Shown here in pieces: positions 1 through 7,628 of a stretch of 8,178 bases of DNA (position 1 is the stretch's first letter; each line of letters starts with the position of its first letter). The position numbers and the translations under genes were made by a program. The stretch is taken from assembly GCA_013041785.1 (NCBI GenBank), contig JABDRK010000339.1, positions 1 through 8,178 on the forward strand, read 5' to 3'. Under the pieces are notes generated by a model, which saw nothing but the letters and a program-made list of their open reading frames with translations, ran no database searches and was not told where the DNA came from. Origin of the DNA: Eudoraea sp. GTDB taxonomy: Bacteria > Bacteroidota > Bacteroidia > Flavobacteriales > Flavobacteriaceae.

Positions 1-986
1 CTGGTTTCAACCAGGTTATTGCCCGAAACAACTTCATCTCAGATAATGATGATGACTTTGAATTCCAGTATGGAACCAGTGAATTACAGCCTGACACACG
101 TCATCCTGATTTTGCAGCTGACTATACACCCAGTGGGGCGAACATTTACCAGTCTAACTGGATAATGAATGAAATGCTGGTAAAGGATGATCCCAGGATC
201 AGATATTATTTCTACCGACAGGTTGATGCCACACCTGGAGCAGATGCTCCACCAGATGAAGAGACTTTGGCCTGCTCATTGGAGGTGCCACCACTTCACT
301 GGACGGATGGCGGTTTCACAATCTATTGTAGCGTACCTAACGGTTATTGGGGAAGGTCTCATGGAAACGACCAGGGGACACCTCCGGATAACTTTACCAG
401 AACTGCCGTAGGGGTTTATCCTGCGGGTGGACGTTTTGACGATAGTAGTTTTGATGTAGTTGGATTAGGTCTTGGTGGTGCAGGTGCAGGTATTGAGCCT
501 ATTATCCTGGCTTCCTATGTTGACTTCTGGAGAGGTGACATGGCAGCATCTGATGCTGATAAGGCTACTTTCCTAAGAGCTGGATTAGAAAAGCACATTG
601 AAAAGGTACAAGGGTTTGGTGCCCTGGATGCTAATGCAGATCTTTCTGAAGAACCAGATGCAGCAGAAGTTACGGCCTATATCGATGGTGTTATCGCAGA
701 CTTTAATGCGGCATCAGGTGACGACAAAGAGAATATCTTTGCGGAACAGTACTGGATTACCTTGTACGGAGGTGCAGCCGAATCATACAATTACTATCGT
801 AAGACGGGTTATCCTTCTACTTTAATTCCTAACTGGGAATTAGATCCGGGACCGTTCCCAAGAACCTTCCTGTTTCCACAGAACGAAGTGATTACCAATC
901 CGAATCTGTCACAGCGAACAGATCTGACGACTCAGGTTTTCTGGGATACCAACCCGGCAAGTCCAACATTCCCACCAGCTAATTAA
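1..986 (+). CDS. SusD/RagB-family outer-membrane nutrient-binding lipoprotein, C-terminal part (5' end missing)
   Basis: The reading frame is open from base 3, so the window starts inside the gene; about 327 C-terminal residues are visible and the lipoprotein signal is off the left edge. An internal ATG at 165 is not the true start. SusD-type proteins sit on the cell surface as lids on SusC TonB-dependent transporters and bind oligosaccharides or other nutrients. Family signs are the segment DPRIRYYFYRQ (codons from about 189), a mid-protein helical stretch beginning PIILASYVDFWRGD, and the ending YWITLYGGAAESYNYYRKTGYP followed by FPRTFLFPQNEVITNPNL. That ending is the usual SusD pattern: a Trp/Tyr-rich helix, then P-R-x-x-x-P-x-x-E-x-x-x-N. 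It most resembles the SusD-like_2 branch rather than the classic starch-type SusD. The substrate cannot be read from the sequence. A susC-like gene is expected immediately upstream. The next gene follows after 5 bp, implying co-transcription. Confidence 0.82.
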   Translation, partial: GFNQVIARNNFISDNDDDFEFQYGTSELQPDTRHPDFAADYTPSGANIYQSNWIMNEMLVKDDPRIRYYFYRQVDATPGADAPPDEETLACSLEVPPLHWTDGGFTIYCSVPNGYWGRSHGNDQGTPPDNFTRTAVGVYPAGGRFDDSSFDVVGLGLGGAGAGIEPIILASYVDFWRGDMAASDADKATFLRAGLEKHIEKVQGFGALDANADLSEEPDAAEVTAYIDGVIADFNAASGDDKENIFAEQYWITLYGGAAESYNYYRKTGYPSTLIPNWELDPGPFPRTFLFPQNEVITNPNLSQRTDLTTQVFWDTNPASPTFPPAN

Positions 987-991
987 TAAAG

Positions 992-1894
992 ATGAGAATT
1001 ATGAGAAAGTTTATAAATAAACTATTAGTAACCTTAGGTGCTGGAATGCTTATCACATTCACAGCATGTGAAGAGGGCGACCTGGTTTTTGATCAAATTG
1101 TGGATCAGGAACAACGAGGAGCCATATTAAGAACCATCGAGACTATAGAGGCTGAAGCCCTCTATGACGTCGGAAACCAAGTTATTTCAGGTGGTGGATT
1201 TTCCGTAATCCTGGAAGAGCAGGATCAGGAAGGTGGAGACTTACTGGCTTCCCTGGATGTATATGTAGGCTTCCGCGATAATACTGCAGGAGGAACTGAC
1301 AATGACAGGGATGAAGTATTGGTTGAAAACATTCCTGCATCGGCATTTACCGCCGGAGAATTTGGATATCCCAGAGTGGAGTATTCGATTACTGCAGCAG
1401 AAATGCAGCAAGCTCTTGGTTTAACCGGACCTCAAATTTTTGGAGGTGACCAGTTTACCACTCGATTTGAATTGAACCTGACTGATGGAAGAAGTTTTTC
1501 GAGCGATGACAACACGGGTACGCTTACCCAATCGTTCTTCCGTTCACCATTCTTATACACTACTAATGTAGTTTGTGCTCCATCAATACCAACAGCAGGA
1601 GACTGGATTTTTGATCTGCAGGATTCCTACGGTGATGGGTGGAATGGTGCGAGCCTGACTGTTACAATAGACGGTACAGCAACTGAAGTCGGATTGGATT
1701 CCGGTTCTGGCGCTCAGGTAATCGTGAATGTTCCGGCTGGATCATCAGTTATTTCTATTGTTTATAACTCCGGAGCCTGGGATTCAGAAGTTACTTTCCA
1801 GATAACTTCTGCCAACGGTAATACCGTAATTGATCTCGGTCCTGACCCACCAGCAGGAGAAGAGCTTTTGGATTACTGTCCAAATAATCTATAG
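992..1894 (+). CDS. Lipoprotein with C-terminal DSYGDGWNG domain, SusD-linked accessory protein
   Basis: This 300-residue protein has a lipoprotein signal: basic MRIMRKFINK, a hydrophobic stretch, then a lipobox ending at Cys26 followed by the acidic EEGD. A second in-frame ATG at 1001 would shorten it by three residues and is equally plausible. Residues about 55-190 look like a beta-rich domain of unknown family. Residues about 195-296 form a second beta-rich domain with the motif DSYGDGWNG at 211-219, seen in many secreted Bacteroidetes proteins; Cys195 and Cys296 bracket it and could form a disulfide. The 5-bp gap after the SusD gene, with the terminator just downstream, makes this the last gene of the SusCD-type operon. 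Lipoproteins in this position often help bind the substrate at the surface, but nothing here proves that. Molecular function unknown. Confidence 0.82.
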   Translation: MRIMRKFINKLLVTLGAGMLITFTACEEGDLVFDQIVDQEQRGAILRTIETIEAEALYDVGNQVISGGGFSVILEEQDQEGGDLLASLDVYVGFRDNTAGGTDNDRDEVLVENIPASAFTAGEFGYPRVEYSITAAEMQQALGLTGPQIFGGDQFTTRFELNLTDGRSFSSDDNTGTLTQSFFRSPFLYTTNVVCAPSIPTAGDWIFDLQDSYGDGWNGASLTVTIDGTATEVGLDSGSGAQVIVNVPAGSSVISIVYNSGAWDSEVTFQITSANGNTVIDLGPDPPAGEELLDYCPNNL

Positions 1895-1913
1895 AAACAA
1901 TATCAATTGTTTT

Positions 1914-1945
1914 AAAAGCCCAAACTGAGTTTGGGCTTTTTTTTT
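1914..1945 (+). terminator. Strong rho-independent terminator
   Basis: A perfect 12-bp inverted repeat (arms 1914-1925 and 1929-1940, GCCCAAAC core) has a 3-base loop TGA, or a 5-base loop if the closing C-G pair does not form. It runs into nine consecutive T residues at 1937-1945. It lies 19 bases after the stop of the DSYGDGWNG lipoprotein, and ends the SusD-containing transcript. The A run at the start of the left arm could give weak activity on the opposite strand, but no gene there needs it. Confidence 0.93.
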
Positions 1946-2008
1946 ACCCCATTTAGATAAGGACTATACAGCTACTGCTGTGCCCTGCCGTATTTAACAA
2001 GCCTTACT

Positions 2009-2038
2009 AAAATTACAGCATCAAATTCCGTAATTTTG
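2009..2038 (+). promoter_or_regulatory. Putative Bacteroidetes promoter (-7 TAATTTTG) overlapped by an inverted repeat
   Basis: TAATTTTG at 2031-2038 matches the Bacteroidetes -7 consensus TAnnTTTG exactly. It would place a transcription start near 2044 and a leader of roughly 35-40 bases before the ATG at 2081. No convincing -33 TTG element is visible at the usual distance (only TTAC at 2004-2007, slightly too far). AAAATTAC at 2009-2016 and GTAATTTT at 2030-2037 are perfect inverted 8-mers whose centres are 21 bp apart, about two helical turns. The right arm covers the -7 element, the geometry of an operator for a dimeric regulator. The rest of the 186-bp gap holds the terminator and no gene. 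The promoter is supported by one element plus position; the operator reading is inference. Confidence 0.5.
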
Positions 2039-2080
2039 TAAACCTCAGCGCAAAATACGTTTGATAATCGAAGCATACCC

Positions 2081-5000
2081 ATGACATTTGCTGATTTAAT
2101 TTTATTTACCCGCATAAGGCCTTTAAACATTTACCGGTATTTATCCGTAATAGGCATATTGCTGATTTTTTCATGTCAACAGGATAAAAACGAAGCTAAC
2201 ATTAAAGATGGCGATTCGGCTTTAAATGAGACCACACAGCCTGTCTTTAAACAGGTAAACAGTGCGCACAGCCAATTGTATTTCGAAAACGCAATTACCG
2301 AAGATTTAAGTACCCTGGAAAACCTGTTCAATTTTGACTATTTCTACAACGGTTCAGGTGTGGGGATCGCAGATTTAAACAATGACGGTTTGGAAGATAT
2401 TGTCTTCGGCGGGAACCAGGTCAACAACAGAATATTCATTAATCAGGGAGACCTTGTTTTTCAGGATATCACAGAAGATTCAGGAATCAATAAGGGCAAA
2501 CAGTGGACCAACGGTATCACTTTTGTCGATATCAACCAGGATAACTGGATGGATATCTACTTCTCACAGGGTGGCCCCAACCAAAGGTTACAGCGAAAAA
2601 ACCTGCTCTTTATCAATCAGCGGGATGGCACCTTTACAGAAGAAGCAGAGGCTTATGGCATTGCAGATATGGGGATCAGCACACAATCGGCCTTCTTCGA
2701 TTATGACAATGACGGGGATCTGGACTGTATTGTAATGAACGAGAATGAATTGTATGGGGTAGATCCGATTACCTTATATCAAATGATAGAGGGGAACGAA
2801 GAATATGTGCGCTTTAATAGTTCCAGACTCTACAGGAACGATGGGGGTAAATTCACAGACGTGACCAGGGCTGCGGGCATAGAACGGCCTATTTTCGGAC
2901 TGGGCCTTATGGTGAGCGACCTAAATACGGATGGTTTACTGGACATATACCTGGCCAGTGATTACTATATTCCGGATGCCTTGTTTATTAACAATGGTGA
3001 CGGCACTTTTAGCGATCGCATCAAGGACTTCACCCAGCAAATATCATTTTATGGAATGGGGATAGACGTGGCCGATGTGGATAACAACGGGCTTCAGGAT
3101 ATTTTTGTCCTCGATATGGCCTCCAGTGACCACTTTCGGTCGAAAACCCTAATGGCTTCGATGAATACAGATCGGTTCAACTACCTGGTGAACACGGCAG
3201 GATATCACCACCAGTACATGTTTAATTCCCTGCATTTAAACATCGGGAATGACCTCTATAACAATATCGCCCAACTGACTAAAATGGCCAATACAGATTG
3301 GAGCTGGTCTGTGCTCATGAATGATTTTGACCTGGATGGGGATAAAGACGTTTATGTTACCAATGGCTACCGGCGTTACGCCCTTGATAATGACCTGCAG
3401 CAACAAGTATTTGAAGCCAGGCAGCGCTATGGTAATCAGGTGCCCCTGGAGGTGAAAACCCAATTGTACAATGCCATGCCTTCTGAAAAACTTTCCAATA
3501 TCATGTATCGGAATGACGGGCAGTTAAGCTTTAAAAATGTAGCCGCCCAATGGGGCCTCGGTGAGCCTTCGTTTTCCAACGGAGCCGCCCTGGGAGATCT
3601 GGATAATGATGGGGATCTGGACGTGGTGGTCAACAATATGGACAATAACGCCTTTTTATATCAGAACCTCTCCGTAGACGAAGGTTTGGGTAATTATATT
3701 AAAGTGAATCTGGAGGCTGATCATTCTGAGCCTTTTGCCCGGGTTTTCCTAAAAAATAACGGCCAGACCCAAATGGTAGAAACCAAAAGAGTGCGGGGAT
3801 ATATGTCGGCCCACAGCCCCTTTGCACATTTCGGGATTGGGGAAGACAAACAGGTGGATACCGTACGTGTGGAATGGCCTGATGGACGCTTTGAAGAGCA
3901 ATACGCGGTTGCTGCCAACACTGCTTTGGTTTTCAATAAAAAGAACGCAAAATCCAAGAGGAAAACGGCCGAATCAGATAGACTTTTCGCCCAACAATCC
4001 CCGGAAGCACTGAATTTAGATTTTACCCATAGGGAAAATGAATATGATGACTTCTACAAGGAAGTATTGTTGCCCTATAAGCAATCTACATTAGGTCCCT
4101 GTATTGCCAAGGCCGATGTCAATGGCGACAATAAGGAGGACGTTTTTATAGGTGGGGCTGCAGGGCAGGCCGGACAACTATTTATCCAGGGCAATGGATC
4201 ATTTTCAAAAATGAGTCCCCGGGCATTCACTGATGATTCCGGATATGAAGACATGGAGGCTGCTTTTTTTGATTTGGATGGAGATAAGGATCTGGATCTT
4301 TATGTGGTAAGCGGGGGTAATGAATTTGAGCCCTATTCCTCCTTCTATGAAGACCGGGTATATATAAATGATGGATCTGGTAATTTTTCAAGAAAAGAAA
4401 TTCCTGCTTTGGTGGGATATGCCGAGAGTGGAAAAGCGGTAGTCTCGCTCGATTTTGACCAGGATGGTGACACCGATCTTATCGTTGGTAACAGGATCAT
4501 CCCTAAAAACTACCCCAAACATGCTCCCTCGTCCATTTACCGTAATGATGAGGGTAGTCTGGTAAATGCAACGGAAGAAATCGGACCAGGATTCATGGAC
4601 TTTGGCATCGTTAATGACTTGCTGGTCACCGATTTTAACAATGATGGATGGGAAGATATCATTGCGGTCGGGGAATGGAGCAGTCTTGGTTTTTTTAAAA
4701 ACAACGAAGGGGTCTTTCAGCGGGTTAACGAAGAAGCAGGTATTCCAGATGACAAGGGGTGGTGGCTGTCGGTTACCGAAACCGATGTAAATGGGGATGG
4801 AAAACCTGATTATATCCTGGGTAATGCCGGGCTCAATTTAAAATTCAAAGCCAGTCGTGAAAAACCGTTTAAAGTCTACGCTACGGACTTTGATGATAAC
4901 GGCACGAATGATATTGTATTAAGCAAAAAATATCAGGGAGAATACGTACCGGTTCGTGGCAGGGAGTGTTCCTCACAGCAGATGCCTTTTATAGCCGATA

Positions 5001-5458
5001 AATATAAAAGCTATAAGGAATTTGCAAGTGCCACCTTGATAGACGTATATGGAGAAAAGCTGGAGGAATCTTATGCCAAAGAAGTGACCGAGTTCAGATC
5101 GGTTCTTTTGCTGAACAAAGGAGATATGCAGTTTGAGAAAATCCCACTGCCTGTTGATGCCCAACAAATTCCTGTAATGACTGTTGCCAAGGTAGATGTT
5201 AATCAGGATGGTTATGAAGATCTTATTCTCGGGGGTAATATTTATGAAACCGAGGTAGAGACCCCGCGCTTAGACGCTGTATCGGGAGTTACCCTAATTT
5301 CTGATACACAACAAGGATATTATACCCTTCCCCAAACTGAAACAGGATTATATATTCGTGGCAATGTAAAAGATATGCAGATTATTGAAGTTGATCAAAA
5401 AAAGCTGCTTTGGGTAGGTAGAAATAATGAGAAATCCCTACTTTATCAGATAAATTAA
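2081..5458 (+). CDS. Giant FG-GAP/VCBS-repeat lipoprotein with central ASPIC/UnbV domain (CRTAC1-like)
   Basis: A 1125-residue predicted lipoprotein: hydrophobic segment at about 21-31, lipobox ending IFSC with Cys32. The n-region is unusually long (20 residues), but no other ATG, GTG or TTG start fits before the lipobox, and the promoter supports ATG 2081. I count 14 calcium-binding DxxxDGxxD-type FG-GAP motifs. Seven lie in the N-terminal half (first Asp at 98, 150, 207, 280, 332, 415, 506) and seven in the C-terminal half (679, 731, 791, 851, 902, 936, 1039). Between them is an ASPIC/UnbV domain at about 538-618 (NYIKVNL, RVRGYMSAHSP, HFGIG, VEWPDG). FG-GAP repeats form integrin-like beta-propellers, so two seven-bladed propellers are likely. 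A conserved-looking segment RGRECSSQQMPF (959-970) sits in the long gap before the last motif. Such proteins are frequent near SusCD genes in Bacteroidetes and are sometimes misannotated as RNA-binding. Ligand binding or adhesion at the cell surface is inferred; no enzyme motif is visible. Confidence 0.9.
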   Translation: MTFADLILFTRIRPLNIYRYLSVIGILLIFSCQQDKNEANIKDGDSALNETTQPVFKQVNSAHSQLYFENAITEDLSTLENLFNFDYFYNGSGVGIADLNNDGLEDIVFGGNQVNNRIFINQGDLVFQDITEDSGINKGKQWTNGITFVDINQDNWMDIYFSQGGPNQRLQRKNLLFINQRDGTFTEEAEAYGIADMGISTQSAFFDYDNDGDLDCIVMNENELYGVDPITLYQMIEGNEEYVRFNSSRLYRNDGGKFTDVTRAAGIERPIFGLGLMVSDLNTDGLLDIYLASDYYIPDALFINNGDGTFSDRIKDFTQQISFYGMGIDVADVDNNGLQDIFVLDMASSDHFRSKTLMASMNTDRFNYLVNTAGYHHQYMFNSLHLNIGNDLYNNIAQLTKMANTDWSWSVLMNDFDLDGDKDVYVTNGYRRYALDNDLQQQVFEARQRYGNQVPLEVKTQLYNAMPSEKLSNIMYRNDGQLSFKNVAAQWGLGEPSFSNGAALGDLDNDGDLDVVVNNMDNNAFLYQNLSVDEGLGNYIKVNLEADHSEPFARVFLKNNGQTQMVETKRVRGYMSAHSPFAHFGIGEDKQVDTVRVEWPDGRFEEQYAVAANTALVFNKKNAKSKRKTAESDRLFAQQSPEALNLDFTHRENEYDDFYKEVLLPYKQSTLGPCIAKADVNGDNKEDVFIGGAAGQAGQLFIQGNGSFSKMSPRAFTDDSGYEDMEAAFFDLDGDKDLDLYVVSGGNEFEPYSSFYEDRVYINDGSGNFSRKEIPALVGYAESGKAVVSLDFDQDGDTDLIVGNRIIPKNYPKHAPSSIYRNDEGSLVNATEEIGPGFMDFGIVNDLLVTDFNNDGWEDIIAVGEWSSLGFFKNNEGVFQRVNEEAGIPDDKGWWLSVTETDVNGDGKPDYILGNAGLNLKFKASREKPFKVYATDFDDNGTNDIVLSKKYQGEYVPVRGRECSSQQMPFIADKYKSYKEFASATLIDVYGEKLEESYAKEVTEFRSVLLLNKGDMQFEKIPLPVDAQQIPVMTVAKVDVNQDGYEDLILGGNIYETEVETPRLDAVSGVTLISDTQQGYYTLPQTETGLYIRGNVKDMQIIEVDQKKLLWVGRNNEKSLLYQIN

Positions 5459-5492
5459 ATCCTATATTTAAAACGCTTTAAAAAATATTATA

Positions 5493-6254
5493 ATGAATAC
5501 TATGAAAAAATCACTATTTGTTGCCCTTTTTGGAATGATAATCATCCCGGCAGCGGGACAGTATACCGGGCAGGTGCAGAGCAATATGTCTTCCGGAGGA
5601 GCTAATGCTGGCAGCACAGCCCAAATACAGGGATTACTGGGTCCTATTACCGATGCTTTCGAAAAAAGGACCTTTAACCTGGATGACTTTAAGGGATCTC
5701 CCTACACCAATAACGAATTTCAAAAAACGGCCCTGTTCTACGAAGAAGAGAAACTCGGGCCCATTTTCTACCGCTACAATGCCCTGAACCAGGAAATTGA
5801 AATAAAAATGGAGAATAATGAAAATGAAGGTATCCGTGCATTAGGTCGGGATAAGAAGATTGCAATTCTCCTTGATGGAAAAAAGACATCATTTAAAACA
5901 TTTATAGATAAGGACGGAAAAACACTGAACGGTTATCTCACAGCATTAACCCTGGAAGGCAATAATCGTCTGTACAAACGGCATTATGTAAAATACACAG
6001 AAGGTAAAAAGGCAGAAAACTCCTTTGTACAGGCTGTGCCAAGTAAATTCACGCACTACACCGAATATTACCTGGAAATGGAGGGAAAAAACAGGGTTGA
6101 TGAAATTGAGCTCAAGAATAAAAAGCTTCTGAACATGCTTTCTTCAGAATCACGCAGCAATTTGCAGGCTTTTCTGAAAGAAAACAAACTCAATATCAAA
6201 AAAGAGTATGACCTTATACAGGCGGTTCGTTTTTTAAATGAACAACCCTTATAG
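5493..6254 (+). CDS. Exported hypothetical protein, flavobacterial type
   Basis: I do not recognise a functionally characterised family. The 253-residue product begins with a typical Sec signal peptide: MNTMKKS, a hydrophobic core at about 8-19, and likely cleavage after PAAG before Gln23. There is no lipobox Cys, and the mature protein has no cysteine and no second membrane segment, so a soluble periplasmic location is likely. A Gly/Ser/Asn-rich stretch (about 30-50) precedes a beta-rich, highly charged region with KLGPIFYRYNALNQEIEIK (88-105) and many lysines, and ends in a helical, Lys/Glu-rich tail (about 205-253). The segments GSPYTNNEFQK and YRYNALNQEIEIK recall uncharacterised secreted flavobacterial proteins. 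ATG at 5502 (MKKS) is an alternative start. It begins 34 bp after the FG-GAP gene, in A/T-rich sequence with no terminator, so co-transcription is likely. Confidence 0.78.
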   Translation: MNTMKKSLFVALFGMIIIPAAGQYTGQVQSNMSSGGANAGSTAQIQGLLGPITDAFEKRTFNLDDFKGSPYTNNEFQKTALFYEEEKLGPIFYRYNALNQEIEIKMENNENEGIRALGRDKKIAILLDGKKTSFKTFIDKDGKTLNGYLTALTLEGNNRLYKRHYVKYTEGKKAENSFVQAVPSKFTHYTEYYLEMEGKNRVDEIELKNKKLLNMLSSESRSNLQAFLKENKLNIKKEYDLIQAVRFLNEQPL

Positions 6255-6293
6255 GACCTTCGCTGAGCGCTCCTCGTATCCTAAATATTGGCT

Positions 6294-7628
6294 ATGAATA
6301 AGAAAATTTGGATAATGGCTCTCTTGTCAGGTTTACTCTTTACGTATTCCTGTGATAAGGATTCTGAAAATCCCGATGTAGAAACGGATACGGAACAACC
6401 ATCGGACATTCCGGATCCAGACGGACAGGATGATGATAGTTCGGGAGACGGCAATGATGCATCGGACAGCCCTGTAGAATTCCTGAACAGGGCACTTGTG
6501 GACAACAATTATATCCTGATTAACAATGCGGCATCCAATAGGGTATATTTGATCAACAAACAGGGAGAAACGCTCTACGAGTGGCCGTTGAACAGCAACA
6601 TTGGAAACGATGTAGTCTGGCTTCCTGATGAACGTTTGCTGGCTTCACTCGAAGCAGAAACCCCAAAAATCACATTTGGCGGGCAGGGAGGAAAACTGCA
6701 GTTTACCGATAAAGACGGAAATGTACTCTGGAATTTTGACTATTCCTCGGAGGAAGCAGAAACCCACCATGATGTAGAGTTACTCCCAAATGGAAATGTT
6801 ATTACCCTGGTTTGGGAAAAACGAGCTGCAGACGTTGCAGAAAATGCGGGGTCTGACCTCGGAATAGATGTGTATCCTGAAGCCGTTATCGAAGTAAATC
6901 CGGAGACCAATGAAATCGTTTGGGAATGGCATGCCTGGGACCACCTTATTCAGGATCATGATGATACCAAGGAAAACTATGGAAATGTAGGGGAACATCC
7001 TGAACTTATCGATCTGAATTTTGTCCCCCAGGAAGACGGAGACATCATGCATGCCAACGCCCTGACTTACGATGCTGTTAATGATGTAATCTACATTAGC
7101 GTTAATTTCTATCACGAAGTGTGGGTCATTGATCACAGTACTACCTCAGAAGAGGCTGCCGGACATACAGGAGGTAATTTCAACAAAGGGGGCGATCTTA
7201 TTTACCGCTTCGGAAATCCGGAAGCTTACCGGAATACAGCAGGCACCCGCTTATTCTACAACAACCACTACCCCAACCTCCTTCAGGGAGATGACCTAGG
7301 CAAGATGTTGATATATTCTAACGGAAATGGGTTGGATCAATCCACCGTGTATGAGTTACGGCTTCCAAGTCCATTTTCATTGCTGCCCGATACGGATAAC
7401 GAACCGGAAATTACCTGGTCTTTTACCCATCCGGATTTATACGCCCCGAAAGTTTCCGGTGCTGTACAACTGCCCAACGGTAATATTCTGATTACAGAAG
7501 GTGATTTCGGCTTGTGGGAAGTAACCCGTGATGGAGAGGTTGTATGGAAATACTCTGCCCCTGGTTTCTATTGGAGGGCCTATCATTACAACAAAGATGC
7601 TCCCGAAATCATGGCCCTTGGCTTATAA
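6294..7628 (+). CDS. Aryl-sulfate sulfotransferase (ASST)-family beta-propeller lipoprotein
   Basis: ASST enzymes move sulfate from an aryl sulfate ester to a phenolic acceptor without PAPS, using a histidine that becomes sulfated, and fold as a periplasmic beta-propeller. I place the start at ATG 6294 (MNKKIWIMALLSGLLFTYSC, lipid Cys20). The frame also has a TTG at 6288, but it adds only two residues and makes a poorer start. An acidic D/E/S/P-rich tether at about 21-62 follows. Family signs are THHDVELLPNGN (157-168), VWEWHAWDH (209-217), MHANALTYD (252-260), EVWVIDHSTTSEEAAGHTGG (275-294), KGGDLIYRFGNP (298-309), NNHYPN (323-328) and VQLPNGNILITEG (391-403). Histidines 158/159, 253 and 325 are catalytic candidates. 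Where classic ASSTs have Arg after the HxNS strand (SSR), this protein reads SVN. The length, about 444 residues, suits the family. It is 39 bp after the preceding gene. Activity is unproven; a non-catalytic PQQ-like propeller is the alternative. Confidence 0.77.
   Translation: MNKKIWIMALLSGLLFTYSCDKDSENPDVETDTEQPSDIPDPDGQDDDSSGDGNDASDSPVEFLNRALVDNNYILINNAASNRVYLINKQGETLYEWPLNSNIGNDVVWLPDERLLASLEAETPKITFGGQGGKLQFTDKDGNVLWNFDYSSEEAETHHDVELLPNGNVITLVWEKRAADVAENAGSDLGIDVYPEAVIEVNPETNEIVWEWHAWDHLIQDHDDTKENYGNVGEHPELIDLNFVPQEDGDIMHANALTYDAVNDVIYISVNFYHEVWVIDHSTTSEEAAGHTGGNFNKGGDLIYRFGNPEAYRNTAGTRLFYNNHYPNLLQGDDLGKMLIYSNGNGLDQSTVYELRLPSPFSLLPDTDNEPEITWSFTHPDLYAPKVSGAVQLPNGNILITEGDFGLWEVTRDGEVVWKYSAPGFYWRAYHYNKDAPEIMALGL

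Noticed and set aside
1968..1981. Small hairpin ACAGC-TACT-GCTGT between terminator and promoter
   Set aside because: A 5-bp stem with no T tract and no conserved context is expected by chance at this size.
2701..3630. Near-identical DNA stretches around 2704 and 3602 as possible recombination repeats
   Set aside because: The similarity is about 20 bases and is explained by both encoding the FG-GAP motif DNDGDLD.
3236..3957. Several antisense open frames of 69-78 codons under the FG-GAP gene
   Set aside because: They mirror a repetitive Asp/Gly-rich coding sequence, overlap one another, and encode nothing recognisable.
5463..5470. TATATTTA as a second promoter ahead of the unknown exported protein
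   Set aside because: It misses the final G of TAnnTTTG, has no -33 partner, and lies in an A/T-rich 34-bp gap where such matches are common; read-through from the FG-GAP gene is simpler.
6265..6272. GAGCGCTC palindrome in the gap before the ASST-family gene
   Set aside because: An isolated 8-base palindrome with no extended dyad or T tract; too little to call an operator or terminator.
6288..6293. TTG codon in frame as a possible start of the ASST-family gene
   Set aside because: ATG follows two codons later at 6294 and gives a cleaner lipoprotein signal (MNKK). The TTG adds only two residues and has no better ribosome-binding context.
6780..7136. Antisense open frame of 118 codons inside the ASST-family gene
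   Set aside because: It lies wholly opposite a well-supported gene, has no recognisable domain or signal, and fits a shadow frame created by the codon use of the sense gene.
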